From contig NZ_CP077091.1 in NCBI RefSeq assembly GCF_014268595.2, positions 952,501 through 1,016,500 on the forward strand: a stretch of DNA of 64,000 nucleotides, in the 5' to 3' direction. The position numbers and the translations under genes were made by a program. Below, piece after piece: positions 9,393-18,262 of the stretch (position 1 is the first letter of the stretch; every line of letters begins with the position of its first letter). This stretch comes from Pseudomonas hamedanensis (lineage in GTDB: Bacteria; Pseudomonadota; Gammaproteobacteria; Pseudomonadales; Pseudomonadaceae). The notes beneath the pieces are model-generated. The model was not told the origin of the DNA. It did not search any database and worked only from the letters and a program-made list of their open reading frames with translations.

Positions 9393-9965
9393 TCAGTCTG
9401 CGACCCGGATGCTCAGGGTGTTAGCCATGCGGTTCCCCACCCCGGCACTCTGGTTCACCTGGATGACCCCGCGGCTGCCGGTGAAGGCCTGATCACTTGT
9501 CGTGACCTGGCGACTGCCGGGTGGGGTACCAGTTGCTCCTGAGCTCGGTAAAAACGCCACGTTCTGTTGCGAAAGGGCGCTGTCGTCAACGCTCTGCGGT
9601 GCAGCACTGATGCTGACGCGCGTGACGTTGGCCATCTGGTTATTGGCCCCGGCACCCTGGTTCACACCGAGGATGCCGTTGCCATTGCTGAAAGAATTGC
9701 CGCCGATGTTGGCGCTCGCGTCGATGGCGCGGCTGGCAGGCGTGTCGATGTTCTGCCTGACGCTGGTGGTGGCGTGCGCTTCGGTGCCGATGGCAATCGC
9801 CTTGGTGTTGGCTTGCTGCATCTGGTCACCCGCGGCCTGGTTGACGTTGAAATTGCCACGGTACTGCGTGCCGGAATCCTGAATATTTGCCTGGTTGACT
9901 GAAGTCGAATCGGCCATGACGCTGGTGCAGCCGAGCAGGGCGAGCAGCAGAAGAGTGCGATTCAT
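9393..9965 (-). CDS. fapB: FapB, amyloid nucleator/minor subunit
   Basis: Minor Fap fibril subunit, thought to nucleate FapC. The 190-aa precursor has a signal peptide (residues 1-18) and three repeats with the same N-Q-x-A-G-x-x-N/Q-x-M-A-N logic (NVNQAAGDQMQQANTKA, GVNQGAGANNQMANV, QVNQSAGVGNRMANTLS). It starts one base after the fapA stop codon (TGA-G-ATG), suggesting coupled translation, and lies 70 nt upstream of fapC. Confidence 0.95.
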   Translation of the reverse strand: MNRTLLLLALLGCTSVMADSTSVNQANIQDSGTQYRGNFNVNQAAGDQMQQANTKAIAIGTEAHATTSVRQNIDTPASRAIDASANIGGNSFSNGNGILGVNQGAGANNQMANVTRVSISAAPQSVDDSALSQQNVAFLPSSGATGTPPGSRQVTTSDQAFTGSRGVIQVNQSAGVGNRMANTLSIRVAD

Positions 9966-9966
9966 C

Positions 9967-10416
9967 TCACTGGCCTCCGGCCATGCGGGTCAGGGGTGCC
10001 AGACCGGTGCTCATCGCCCGGTTGACCGTATTGGAGATCGAGCCGCCCGCGCCGCCACCCGTGCCAACGCGCATGCCGGGCAGACCGTTCTGGTTGGTCA
10101 GGGTATTCATGCCGGGCAGGTTGGAGCTGGGGGTGGTCATGTTGCCGCGAATCGAAGAACCGCTGGCGACACTGGCGAAGTCGCCGTCGCTGAGTTCGGT
10201 GTTGCTGAGGGTCTGATTGATCCGCGCCGAAGGGTTGGCGTTGACGGTGGTCGGGTAGGGGTCTTTGCCGCCATTGCGACCGATAGGGATCGGCTGCACG
10301 TCGCGATTGAGGACGATCACGCCATTGCCTTCGGCCTGCGCGCTGACACTGAACACGGCGCTGGCGGCTGATCCGATCAGCAGAAGACAGGTCAAACCTT
10401 TCTTGAAATTCCCCAC
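9967..10416 (-). CDS. fapA: FapA, first gene of the functional amyloid operon
   Basis: FapA is a periplasmic protein that affects the FapB/FapC make-up of the fibrils. Here it is 149 aa with an N-terminal signal segment (KKGLTCLLLIGSAASAVFSV) and a low-complexity chain rich in Gly, Asn, Thr and Pro. The start is GTG at 10416 with AAGGA 9 nt upstream. It heads fapABCDEF, and its upstream region carries the sigma-54 promoter elements listed separately. Confidence 0.9.
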   Translation of the reverse strand: MGNFKKGLTCLLLIGSAASAVFSVSAQAEGNGVIVLNRDVQPIPIGRNGGKDPYPTTVNANPSARINQTLSNTELSDGDFASVASGSSIRGNMTTPSSNLPGMNTLTNQNGLPGMRVGTGGGAGGSISNTVNRAMSTGLAPLTRMAGGQ

Positions 10417-10470
10417 GGCTGCAATTCCTTCTTCGGTGGGCTGCCCTTGGTCAGCGTTGTGAAGGAGAGA

Positions 10471-10484
10471 GCGAAAGCTGTGCC
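10471..10484 (-). promoter_or_regulatory. Candidate sigma-54 (-24/-12) promoter of fapA
   Basis: On the minus strand the sequence is GGCACAGCTTTCGC: GG at 10484-10483 and GC at 10472-10471 with exactly 10 bases between, against consensus TGGCACG-N4-TTGC. The -12 element is TCGC rather than TTGC. Expected transcription start near 10460 gives a leader of about 44 nt before the fapA GTG. Confidence 0.65.
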
Positions 10485-10504
10485 GCTTTTGGAATGCCTT
10501 GGCT

Positions 10505-10517
10505 TTTCAATGATTTG
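10505..10517. promoter_or_regulatory. IHF-like site between fap enhancer and promoter
   Basis: TTTCAATGATTTG matches the IHF consensus WATCAA-N4-TTR at all fixed positions but one. It lies between the -24 box and the nearer upstream dyad, where IHF bending is expected at sigma-54 promoters. Confidence 0.5.
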
Positions 10518-10548
10518 CGTAAACCCCGTGCGGGTTCGGGCTGGGATC

Positions 10549-10566
10549 TGTTTCAAACGTGAAACA
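10549..10566. promoter_or_regulatory. Candidate enhancer (UAS1) for fap, perfect dyad
   Basis: TGTTTCA-AACG-TGAAACA is a perfect 7-bp inverted repeat with a 4-bp spacer. Its centre is about 75 bp upstream of the -24 element, a usual distance for an enhancer-binding protein. Confidence 0.55.
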
Positions 10567-10629
10567 CGCCGAGCGGCACGCAGTTGGCACTGGCCTGAGG
10601 GATGCTCTGGCGCGGGGCTAACGTCGAGG

Positions 10630-10647
10630 TGTTTCATTGGTGTAACA
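10630..10647. promoter_or_regulatory. Candidate enhancer (UAS2) for fap, near-perfect dyad
   Basis: TGTTTCA-TTGG-TGTAACA has the same left arm, arm length and spacer length as UAS1, with one mismatch in the right arm. Centres of UAS1 and UAS2 are 81 bp apart. Confidence 0.5.
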
Positions 10648-10759
10648 ACGCTGATGACAAAGCCATGAACATGGCCCGCAGCGGCCTTTGAGCGGTCGGC
10701 GGTGTTTCAGAAATGGACACTTTGCGCAGACTCGACGGGCGTTGGCACCCGCCGCCGGG

Positions 10760-11284
10760 TTATTCGGCGAGTAATTGCTCGACGGCGGCAAAGGCTTGCA
10801 CTTGCCGTGCGGCCCAGTCGCCCTGAATGATTTGCAACGGTTGCTGGTGCTGTTCGAGCCAGTGGCGAGTGGCGTGATAGAACGCCAGACGCTCGGGCAG
10901 GTCTGGTTGGCAGCGCTGGCCATCTTCGGTCCAGTCGATCTGCTCCGGTGACAACAGAAGGTGCAAGTCGTAATGGCGCTTGAGCAGTTCCGCTTCCAGC
11001 CAGGCCGGGCAGGCGCCGAACAGCGTCTGGCTCCAGAGAATATTGCTCAACAGATGGGTATCGAGAATCAGCAACGACGGCTGTTGCGCGCGTGCCTCAT
11101 CCTCCCATTGCAACTGGCCTCGGGCGATTTCGGGAATGTCGGCCAGGCAGGTATCGCGGGGGTTGAGTTCGATAAACCGACGCACGTATTCATCCACCCG
11201 AACGCCGCCGAAACGTTGTTGCAGACCCGCCGCCAGCCAGCTTTTGCCAGTGGACTCAGGTCCCGTCAACACGACAACTTTCAT
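10760..11284 (-). CDS. NadR-like nucleoside kinase (probable ribosylnicotinamide kinase)
   Basis: P-loop ATPase of 174 aa resembling the C-terminal kinase domain of NadR, which phosphorylates nicotinamide riboside to NMN in NAD+ salvage. The Walker A motif is GPESTGKS near residue 8, followed by VDEYVRRF and LLILDTHLLS as in NadR-type kinases. Start set at MKVVVLTGPE: its ATG overlaps the pnuC stop (ATGA), while the upstream in-frame extension lies inside pnuC. Coupling to the riboside transporter supports the role. Confidence 0.85.
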   Translation of the reverse strand: MKVVVLTGPESTGKSWLAAGLQQRFGGVRVDEYVRRFIELNPRDTCLADIPEIARGQLQWEDEARAQQPSLLILDTHLLSNILWSQTLFGACPAWLEAELLKRHYDLHLLLSPEQIDWTEDGQRCQPDLPERLAFYHATRHWLEQHQQPLQIIQGDWAARQVQAFAAVEQLLAE

Positions 11285-11844
11285 CGTTGCAGCGCCGGAT
11301 CGGCTCGCCATTCGCGATAACCCTGGACGGCGAGCAGGGTGAACAGCCCGTACAACGCAGCGGTGAGGTACAGCCCTTTATAGAGGAACAGCCCGACGAA
11401 AATCACATCGAGCACGAACCATAGCGCCCAGCATTGCAGGCGTTTCTGCGCCATCCACCACTGCGCCACCAGGCTGAACCCGGTCAGAGCCGCGTCGAGC
11501 CAGGGCTGCGCGGCATCCGTCCAATGGGCCATCGCCGCGCCGAGCAACAGACTGCCGACCGCACCGATGCCCAGACCGGACAGAATTGCGCGCGAAGGCA
11601 GCCGCGTGACATCCCGCCCGTCGTGCATCGTGCCGGCGCGGGTCCACTGCCACCAGCCGTAGAGTTGCAGCGCGGCGTAGATCACCTGCAATAACATGTC
11701 CGAATACAGCTTCACCTCAAAGAAGATCCAGCTGTACAGCAACAGCATGACCAGCCCGATCGGCCAACACCATGGATTCTGTTTGACCGTCAGCCAGACG
11801 GCGATCACGCCGAGGGCGGCGGCAAACAGTTCGAGCCCGGACAT
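11281..11844 (-). CDS. pnuC: Nicotinamide riboside transporter PnuC
   Basis: Inner-membrane transporter of the PnuC family, importing nicotinamide riboside for NAD+ salvage. The 187-aa protein has about seven hydrophobic segments and the family-typical N-W/P-C-W-P-I-G and LQLYGWWQW stretches. Start at MSGLELF, with AAGGAG 7 nt upstream. It overlaps the NadR-like kinase by 4 nt, so uptake and trapping by phosphorylation are encoded together. A vitamin B1-related substrate is possible for some PnuC relatives but is less likely here. Confidence 0.93.
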   Translation of the reverse strand: MSGLELFAAALGVIAVWLTVKQNPWCWPIGLVMLLLYSWIFFEVKLYSDMLLQVIYAALQLYGWWQWTRAGTMHDGRDVTRLPSRAILSGLGIGAVGSLLLGAAMAHWTDAAQPWLDAALTGFSLVAQWWMAQKRLQCWALWFVLDVIFVGLFLYKGLYLTAALYGLFTLLAVQGYREWRADPALQR

Positions 11845-11967
11845 GAAAACTCCTTGGGGAGTGAGAGAAAGCCGCGGATTGTACTGCATCCACCAGAATA
11901 ATGGCCCGATGCAGCTCCACAGGGATTTTTGCCTGGATCAAGATTAATGGGTTTACACACGACCCAA

Positions 11968-12057
11968 TGTGGGAGCGAGCTTGCTCGCGAAGGCGGCTTT
12001 CCAGCCAGCAGAGAGGGTGCGGCTTAAGGCCTCATCGCGAGCAGGCTCACTCCTACA
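11968..12057. repeat. REPIN
   Basis: Inverted REP copies GTGGGAGCGAGCTTGCTCGC and GCGAGCAGGCTCACTCC flank about 40 bp. It lies between pnuC and the amidase gene. Confidence 0.85.
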
Positions 12058-12075
12058 ATTGAAATGCGTTCCCCC

Positions 12076-12099
12076 TGTGGGAGCGAGCCTGCTCCCACA
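12076..12099. repeat. Single compact REP palindrome
   Basis: TGTGGGAGC-GAGCCT-GCTCCCACA forms one short hairpin. It sits 12 nt beyond the amidase stop codon and may act as its 3' mRNA hairpin. Confidence 0.7.
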
Positions 12100-12110
12100 A
12101 TTGTGTTGCG

Positions 12111-13814
12111 TCAGACCAGTGGCGGCGTGCGCGGTGGGATCTGGCGTTTGCTGCCGGTCGATTCGAATGCCGACGCCAGGCGTATCAGATTCGAATCGTC
12201 GTAGGCGCGGCCGGCGAAGGTCAGGCCGACCGGCATGCCGATGTCGCCCATCAGGCCCATGGGCACGGTAACGGTCGGGACGCCGAGATGGCGGATCGCG
12301 AGGTTGCCGTTGGCCACCCAGACGCCGTTGCTCCAGGCAATGTCGGCCGATTGCGGGTTGACGTCCGCGTCGGCCGGGCCAACGTCGGCGACGGTGGGGA
12401 ACAGCACCGCGTCGAGGCCGAGTCGGTCCATCCAGTCTTCAAGGTCGATGCGCCGGGTCTGCTCCAGCCCACGCAAGCCATCGGGCACGGTGGGGATTTC
12501 ATTCCACGGCGTGATACCGCGCTCGGCCATGCGCACGTATTCATCCATGCCGGCGGCCAGATCACCTTCGCGGTTGGGCAGGGTGCCAGGGTCGTGCGGG
12601 AAAATTTTCGCGCCGTCGACGTCAACCAGACGATTGAGTTTCGGGTCGCCGTTGGCTTGCAGGAAGTCGTCGAATGCCCAGGCTGTCAGGTCCCACAACT
12701 CATGATGCAAGAACTCTTTCGACACCAGCCCGCGAGTGAACACCGTCGGCGCGCCCGGGCGATCGCCTTCACAGTTGGACACCAGCGGGAAGTCGGTTTC
12801 GATCACTTCAGCACCGGCGGCTTCGAGGGCCTGCCGCGCCTGGTTCCACAACTCGATCACCGAGGCGCGGGTCTGAATGCGCTGGCCCGTCGGCCCACCG
12901 ATACCCGGTGCTTCGCTGGTGCCCGCCTCAGGGTCGGCATTGATGAACATGCGCGGCACGGCGAAACGCTTGCCGGCAAGGGCTTTGGCATCAGCGGCCA
13001 GATCAGCGTAAGACGCGGGACGCACTTCGCTGACGCTGGGGATGGGCACCCACGTTTGCAGGCGCCACAGGTCGCCACGGGTGTCCGGGTCTTCGGCGAC
13101 GACAATGTCGAGCACTTCAAGCAGGTCCGCCATGGTCCGGGCGAAGGGCACCACCACGTCCATGGTTGGGGTCAACGGCCAGTTGCCGCGCACCGAGATT
13201 ACCCCGCGAGACGGGGTATAGGCGCACAAGCCATTGTTGGACGCCGGGCCACGCCCGCTCGACCAGGTCTCTTCGGCCAGACCGAATGCGGCGAAGCTGG
13301 CGGCGGTGGCGGTGCCGGCACCATTGGACGAACCCGAAGCGAACGGCGCTGTCAGGTAGTCGGCGTTGTACGGGCTTTCGGCACGGCCATAGACACCGCG
13401 CTGCATGCCGCCATTGGCCATCGGCGGCATGTTGGTCTTGCCCAGGCAAATGGCGCCGGCACCGCGCAAACGTTCGATGGTGAAGGCGTCGCGATAGGCA
13501 ATCAGATCGGCGAACGCCGGGCTGCCGGACGCGGCAGTCAGGCCCTTGACCAGATAACTGTCCTTGGCGGTATAGGGAATGCCGTCGAGCGGGCTGAGGG
13601 TTTCGCCTCGGGCACGCCGGGCATCGGAGGCGCTTGCTTCGTTCAACGCTTCAGGATTGCGCACCACCACGGCATTGAGCGCCGTCGGTGTGTCCGCGCC
13701 GTCGTAGGCATCGATACGGGCCAGATAAGCCTGTACCAGTTCGACCGCGGTGGTCTGGCCGGATTCAAGCGCAGCGCGCAGTTGGGCGATGGAAACTTCG
13801 GTGACTTCGATCAT
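12111..13814 (-). CDS. Amidase signature-family hydrolase
   Basis: Amidase-signature enzyme of 567 aa that would hydrolyse C-N amide bonds; the substrate cannot be told. The Ser-cisSer-Lys triad can be placed: Lys in YTAKDSYLVKG near residue 85, cis-Ser in ASGSSNGAG near residue 160, and nucleophile Ser in ETWSSGRGPASNN near residue 182. The region between differs somewhat from the usual GGSSGGS/GTDTGGSIR consensus. No signal peptide is seen. It appears monocistronic and is followed by REP sequences. Confidence 0.88.
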   Translation of the reverse strand: MIEVTEVSIAQLRAALESGQTTAVELVQAYLARIDAYDGADTPTALNAVVVRNPEALNEASASDARRARGETLSPLDGIPYTAKDSYLVKGLTAASGSPAFADLIAYRDAFTIERLRGAGAICLGKTNMPPMANGGMQRGVYGRAESPYNADYLTAPFASGSSNGAGTATAASFAAFGLAEETWSSGRGPASNNGLCAYTPSRGVISVRGNWPLTPTMDVVVPFARTMADLLEVLDIVVAEDPDTRGDLWRLQTWVPIPSVSEVRPASYADLAADAKALAGKRFAVPRMFINADPEAGTSEAPGIGGPTGQRIQTRASVIELWNQARQALEAAGAEVIETDFPLVSNCEGDRPGAPTVFTRGLVSKEFLHHELWDLTAWAFDDFLQANGDPKLNRLVDVDGAKIFPHDPGTLPNREGDLAAGMDEYVRMAERGITPWNEIPTVPDGLRGLEQTRRIDLEDWMDRLGLDAVLFPTVADVGPADADVNPQSADIAWSNGVWVANGNLAIRHLGVPTVTVPMGLMGDIGMPVGLTFAGRAYDDSNLIRLASAFESTGSKRQIPPRTPPLV

Positions 13815-14019
13815 GCAATCACCGCTGTCAGGCAGGGCGTGTTTTGTCTGGAAGGCGTGTTCATTTCGGTTCTCGGTGCACAGCTTGAGACGACAAGGTT
13901 AAGACTGGCGCCTATTTAACACCAAGCCGCGTGCGGAGTAATCGGCAGGATTGATTTTCGACGCGGCCGGCGCCTTCGAACAAGCCTGTTCCCACACGTT
14001 TGGACGGCGCCGGACATGG

Positions 14020-15297
14020 CTAGAACCGCCAGGTCACGCCACCGCCGACGATATGCAGGGCGCTATTGGGATAACTGCCCGACAGCGTCTGCCCGTTGCG
14101 TTTGCTCTGCTGCACGTCCATGTCGCCAAGCCAGACCAAAGTGTAATTGAGGTTGAGGTCGGTATTTTCCGCCAATGCGTAGCTCAGGCCGGTCGCCAGT
14201 CGCCAGGTCTCGTTCATCGGATTGTCGACGGTGCGGTTTTTGTCTTTGACGGCGGAGCTGTCGTATCCGATGCCCATGTTCCAGCGCAGAGACGGGCTGA
14301 TCTGGTTTTGCGCGCCGATCGACAGGTGCCAGGTGTCCTGATACTGGCGATCCACCGAGCGGGAAACGTTGCCGGCCGCCGTGTCGACGTTCACGCCGAT
14401 GTCGGCAAAGTCGCTCCAGTCCTGCCAGTTCAGCGACCCGAACAGGGTCCATTGTTGGTTCATCTGATGGGCGATGCTCAAAGTCGCGCTTTGCGGGATG
14501 TTCATGTCGATTTCCAGCGCCTCGACGTCCAGCCGCGACAACGCCAGATTGAGCAGGGGATTGCGAATGCCGTGGGCCGAAGGCGAGTCCTTGAACTCCA
14601 GTTTGACCTTGCTGGTGTAGGCGAAACCGACCGTGGTTCGCGGGTCCAGCTGATAACGCAGGCCGAGGTTGAGGCCGACGCCGGTGTCGGTGTCCTTGTA
14701 TTGCACGTTGCCATCCTCCCGGAACGGCGTGCCCGGCAGGAAGGCGTTATTGTCGACGGCCATTTTTGTGTAGTAATAGCCGTACACCAACCGTGGGCCG
14801 ATCCCCATCGACAGATCATCGGTGATCTTGTAGGCGAACGTCGGCTGCATCGACACGCCAATCAGCGTCGACTCCTGCGTGAAGTAACGCCCGGCCCAGT
14901 CATCGTCGTATTTCACACTCAGACCGAAGTTGCCATACAGGCCAAAGCCGACGCTGGCGCGATCGTTGACCTCATGGCTGATGAAAAAACTGCTGCCCGG
15001 CAGGATCGGCAGCGGGTTGCCACCCTCGTTGCCGGAAAAGTCGTTATCCGCGTTGCGGTCGAAACCCAGTCCGCCGAACACTGCCTGACCGGTCAGAGTG
15101 ATTTGCGTGCCGTGGAGCGCAGCGATTCCCGCCGGGTTGCTCATCAACACGCCTGGATCGCTGGCCAACGCCGCCGAACCGGCATTGGCCAGCCCGGCGC
15201 CTTCCTGACCGGCTTCATACAGCTGAATACCGCCCGCCAGTGCCTGCCCGGCGCTGCCGGCCAAAGCGAGAATCATCAGTGAGTGTGTCGACCGCAT
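14020..15297 (-). CDS. FadL/OmpP1/TodX-family outer-membrane hydrophobe transporter
   Basis: Outer-membrane beta-barrel of the FadL family, which passes long-chain fatty acids or other hydrophobic compounds across the outer membrane. A signal peptide ends at ALAGG, the mature N-terminus is GIQLYEAGQEGAGLANAG, and NPAGIAAL follows, all typical. It ends in a C-terminal Phe (GGVTWRF). The start is MRSTHSL because AAGGAAG lies 6 nt upstream. The 425-aa length fits. No enzyme neighbour indicates the substrate. Confidence 0.92.
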   Translation of the reverse strand: MRSTHSLMILALAGSAGQALAGGIQLYEAGQEGAGLANAGSAALASDPGVLMSNPAGIAALHGTQITLTGQAVFGGLGFDRNADNDFSGNEGGNPLPILPGSSFFISHEVNDRASVGFGLYGNFGLSVKYDDDWAGRYFTQESTLIGVSMQPTFAYKITDDLSMGIGPRLVYGYYYTKMAVDNNAFLPGTPFREDGNVQYKDTDTGVGLNLGLRYQLDPRTTVGFAYTSKVKLEFKDSPSAHGIRNPLLNLALSRLDVEALEIDMNIPQSATLSIAHQMNQQWTLFGSLNWQDWSDFADIGVNVDTAAGNVSRSVDRQYQDTWHLSIGAQNQISPSLRWNMGIGYDSSAVKDKNRTVDNPMNETWRLATGLSYALAENTDLNLNYTLVWLGDMDVQQSKRNGQTLSGSYPNSALHIVGGGVTWRF

Positions 15298-15456
15298 CCG
15301 CAACTTCCTTATCAACAGGGACGTGCATCAGGTTTAGACGGGAATCGGCCGAAGCACCAGTGTCGCGACTGGCGCCAGTGTTCGAAAACACGACGACCGC
15401 GCGGTTGTGATCTAGGCTCAGCGCACTGATGATTTTCAGCCTCGGGAGAACGCGAA

Positions 15457-16563
15457 ATGGAAGAACAGCCGCTCATTGCCTTCAACAGTTCCAGAGCCCT
15501 GCTGGACGTGCTGATCCGGGCCGGGCTGATCGCCACGCTGGTGCTGTTCTGCTTCGATATCTTTCATCCATTCCTCAACGTGATGCTGTGGGCATTGATT
15601 CTCGCCATCACCCTGTATCCGCTGAACCAGAAGCTCGGGGCGAAACTCGGCAATCGCCATGGCTGGGCGGCGATCCTGCTGGTGCTGCTCGGCCTGCTGA
15701 TCCTGATGGTGCCGCTGAGCCTGCTCGGTGCGTCGGTGGCCGACTCGGTCAAAGCCGGCATGCACACGATGGAGGCGGATCATTTTGAAATTCCGCCACC
15801 ACCGCCCGGCGTCGCCGACTGGCCGCTGATCGGTGCGCCGATCTTCGGCATCTGGCAACACGCCTCGCAGGATCTGAGCTGGGCGTTCAAGGAACTGGCG
15901 CCACACCTGAGTAGCTGGGGCAAGGTGCTGCTGCATCAGGCCGCCGGCGTCGGCGGGGGGATCGTGGTGTTTGTCATCGCACTGATTATCGCCGGGCTGA
16001 TCATGACCCACGGCGAGCGCGGCCACCGCACCGCCGTGGCAATTACCACGCGGATTTCCGGCCCGGTGCGCGGCCCGCAAATCGCGCAACTGTGCACCTC
16101 GACCATCCGCGCAGTGGCGCAGGGTGTGGTCGGCATCGCCTTCATTCAGATGCTGCTGATCGGTGTCGCGCTGGTGATCATGGGCGTTCCCGCTGCGGGC
16201 ATTCTGGCGCTGATGGTGTTGCTGCTGGGCATCATGCAGTTACCGGTGCTGCTGATCACAATCCCCGTGGTGATCTTCGTATTCGCCCATGACGGCGTCA
16301 GCGCCGGCACGATCATTTTCGCCGTCTGGATGATCATCGCCGGGCTCTCCGACAACGTACTCAAGCCGCTGCTGCTGGGACGCGGCGTCGCGGTGCCGAT
16401 GCCGGTGGTGCTGATCGGCGCGCTCGGCGGCATGGTCACCAGCGGCATCATCGGTTTGTTCACCGGCCCGGTGATTCTCGCGGTGGGTTATGAGTTGTTC
16501 ATCGGCTGGGTCTACCAGCCGGCGGATGTCAGCCGTCTTGTCGAGGAAACGCCTGAACCGTGA
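15457..16563 (+). CDS. AI-2E family (PerM/UPF0118) membrane transporter
   Basis: Inner-membrane protein of 368 aa of the AI-2 exporter-like superfamily. It has paired N-terminal hydrophobic segments, a central soluble loop (about residues 100-150) and several C-terminal segments including LMVLLLGIMQLPVLLITIP and GPVILAVGYELFIGW. Family members have been linked to autoinducer-2 export or Na+/H+ exchange, so no substrate is assigned. GGGAG precedes the ATG. Convergent with the ProP-like gene, with only 12 nt between stops. Confidence 0.85.
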   Translation: MEEQPLIAFNSSRALLDVLIRAGLIATLVLFCFDIFHPFLNVMLWALILAITLYPLNQKLGAKLGNRHGWAAILLVLLGLLILMVPLSLLGASVADSVKAGMHTMEADHFEIPPPPPGVADWPLIGAPIFGIWQHASQDLSWAFKELAPHLSSWGKVLLHQAAGVGGGIVVFVIALIIAGLIMTHGERGHRTAVAITTRISGPVRGPQIAQLCTSTIRAVAQGVVGIAFIQMLLIGVALVIMGVPAAGILALMVLLLGIMQLPVLLITIPVVIFVFAHDGVSAGTIIFAVWMIIAGLSDNVLKPLLLGRGVAVPMPVVLIGALGGMVTSGIIGLFTGPVILAVGYELFIGWVYQPADVSRLVEETPEP

Positions 16564-16575
16564 CCGGACCTGGCC

Positions 16576-18078
16576 TCAATCAATCCGCGGATGCTGTTGC
16601 GCCAGTTCCTTGCGCTTGGCTTCCAGCTCGGCGATTTGCGCGTCGATGTCTTCGATTTTCTGTTCGATATTGTCGTGGTGCTCTTGCAGCAATTCCTTGG
16701 CCTCTTCCAGGTCGGACGCTGCCGGGGCCGCACCGCGCAAGGGTTTGTTAGCGGTCTCCTTCATCGTCACACCGGTGACCAGGCCGACCACGGCAATCAC
16801 CATCAGGTAGTACGCCGGCATGTACAGATCGTTAGTGCTCTCGACCAGCCAAGCCACTGCGGTCGGGGTCAGGCCGGCGATCAGCACCGAGACGTTAAAG
16901 GCGCTGGCCAGCGCGCTGTAGCGGATGTGCGTGGGAAACATCGCCGGCAAGGTCGACGCCATCACGCCGATAAAGAAATTGAGCAGCACGGCCAGAATCA
17001 GCAGGCCGGAAAAGATCAGGCCGATGCTGCCGCTGTTGATCAGCATGAACGCCGGAATGGCGAGGATGAACAAGCCGATGCTGCCCACCACGATGAACGG
17101 CTTGCGGCCGATCTTGTCGCTGATGAAGCCGATCAGCGGCTGTACGAACAGCATGCCGACCATGATCGCGATGATGATCAGCACGCCGTGGTTTTCGCTG
17201 TAATGCAAGTTATGCGTGAGGTAGCTCGGCATGTAGGTCAGCAGCATGTAATAGGTGACGTTGGTCGCCGCGACCACGCCGATGCAGGTCATCAGGCTGC
17301 GCCAGTGTTTGGTCGCGACTTCCTTGAACGAAACTTTCGGGCCGCGCGCCAGACCTTCGCGGTCGCCTTGCTCGAGTTTTTCCACGTGCTGCTGGAACGC
17401 AGGGGTTTCCTCCAGCGCGTGGCGCAGATAGAGGCCGATCATGCCCAGGGGCAGGGCGAGGAAGAACGGAATGCGCCAGCCCCATTCCTCGAAGCGCTGC
17501 TCGCCGAGAATGGTCGAAATCAAGACCACGACGCCGGCACCGAAGACGAAACCGGCGATCGAGCCGAAATCCAGCCAACTGCCAAGGAAGCCGCGTTTGC
17601 GATCCGGCGCGTATTCGGCGACAAAGATCGAGGCACCGGTGTACTCGCCACCGACCGAGAAACCCTGAGCCATTTTCGCCAGTAACAACAGAATCGGTGC
17701 CCAGATGCCGATCGAGGCATAGGACGGAATCAGGCCGATGGCAAAGGTGCTGAGGGACATGATCACGATGGTCGCGGCGAGGACTTTCTGCCGCCCGTAT
17801 TTGTCGCCCAGGGCGCCGAAGAACAGCCCGCCCAATGGGCGGATCAAGAACGGCACCGAGAACGTCGCGAGCGCGGCGATCATCTGCACGCCAGGATCGG
17901 CGCCGGGGAAAAATACCTTGCCGAGCACGTAGGCAACAAAGCCATACACACCAAAGTCGAACCATTCCATGGCGTTGCCCAGCGCGGCGGCGGTGATCGC
18001 CTTGCGCATCTTGGCGTCGTCGACAATGGTGATGTCTTTCAGGCCGATCGGCTTGACCGTATTCTTGCGTGATTTCAT
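16576..18078 (-). CDS. proP: ProP-like MFS osmolyte/proton symporter
   Basis: Major-facilitator transporter closely resembling ProP, which imports proline, glycine betaine and ectoine with protons under osmotic stress. Twelve membrane segments include the MFS signatures GALGDKYGRQKVL and GFISDKIGRKPF. A C-terminal heptad-rich tail (residues about 455-500, DLEEAKELLQEHHDNIEQK and on) matches the coiled coil that tunes osmosensing in E. coli ProP. From the ATG at MKSRKNT it is 500 aa, the same as E. coli ProP. A related metabolite/proton symporter of the same subfamily remains possible. Confidence 0.88.
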   Translation of the reverse strand: MKSRKNTVKPIGLKDITIVDDAKMRKAITAAALGNAMEWFDFGVYGFVAYVLGKVFFPGADPGVQMIAALATFSVPFLIRPLGGLFFGALGDKYGRQKVLAATIVIMSLSTFAIGLIPSYASIGIWAPILLLLAKMAQGFSVGGEYTGASIFVAEYAPDRKRGFLGSWLDFGSIAGFVFGAGVVVLISTILGEQRFEEWGWRIPFFLALPLGMIGLYLRHALEETPAFQQHVEKLEQGDREGLARGPKVSFKEVATKHWRSLMTCIGVVAATNVTYYMLLTYMPSYLTHNLHYSENHGVLIIIAIMVGMLFVQPLIGFISDKIGRKPFIVVGSIGLFILAIPAFMLINSGSIGLIFSGLLILAVLLNFFIGVMASTLPAMFPTHIRYSALASAFNVSVLIAGLTPTAVAWLVESTNDLYMPAYYLMVIAVVGLVTGVTMKETANKPLRGAAPAASDLEEAKELLQEHHDNIEQKIEDIDAQIAELEAKRKELAQQHPRID

Positions 18079-18262
18079 GTGAATTACTCTGTCGCTGGTC
18101 CGTCTTGTCACAACCGCGGCCCCGGGGTGGGGCAGGGAAGACGAGTTCCGTTCTCATGCGATGCCATCCTTTCGATGGCACCTTCTTTGAGATCAGAGAT
18201 CAGAAGTAACCAAATAATTCACCACTCACGGTTATTTTCTTCACTACCCATCGCGCAGTGAC

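Noticed and set aside
11845..11960. Possible riboswitch upstream of pnuC
   Set aside because: No conserved aptamer core could be recognised, and the strong ribosome site lies in a short, ordinary leader.
12288..13919. Plus-strand open frame (543 codons) opposite the amidase
   Set aside because: The amidase triad and full-length fit are clear on the minus strand; the antisense frame has no recognisable domain.
16564..16575. Terminator between the convergent AI-2E-family and ProP-like genes
   Set aside because: Only 12 nt separate the stop codons and no hairpin was found there.
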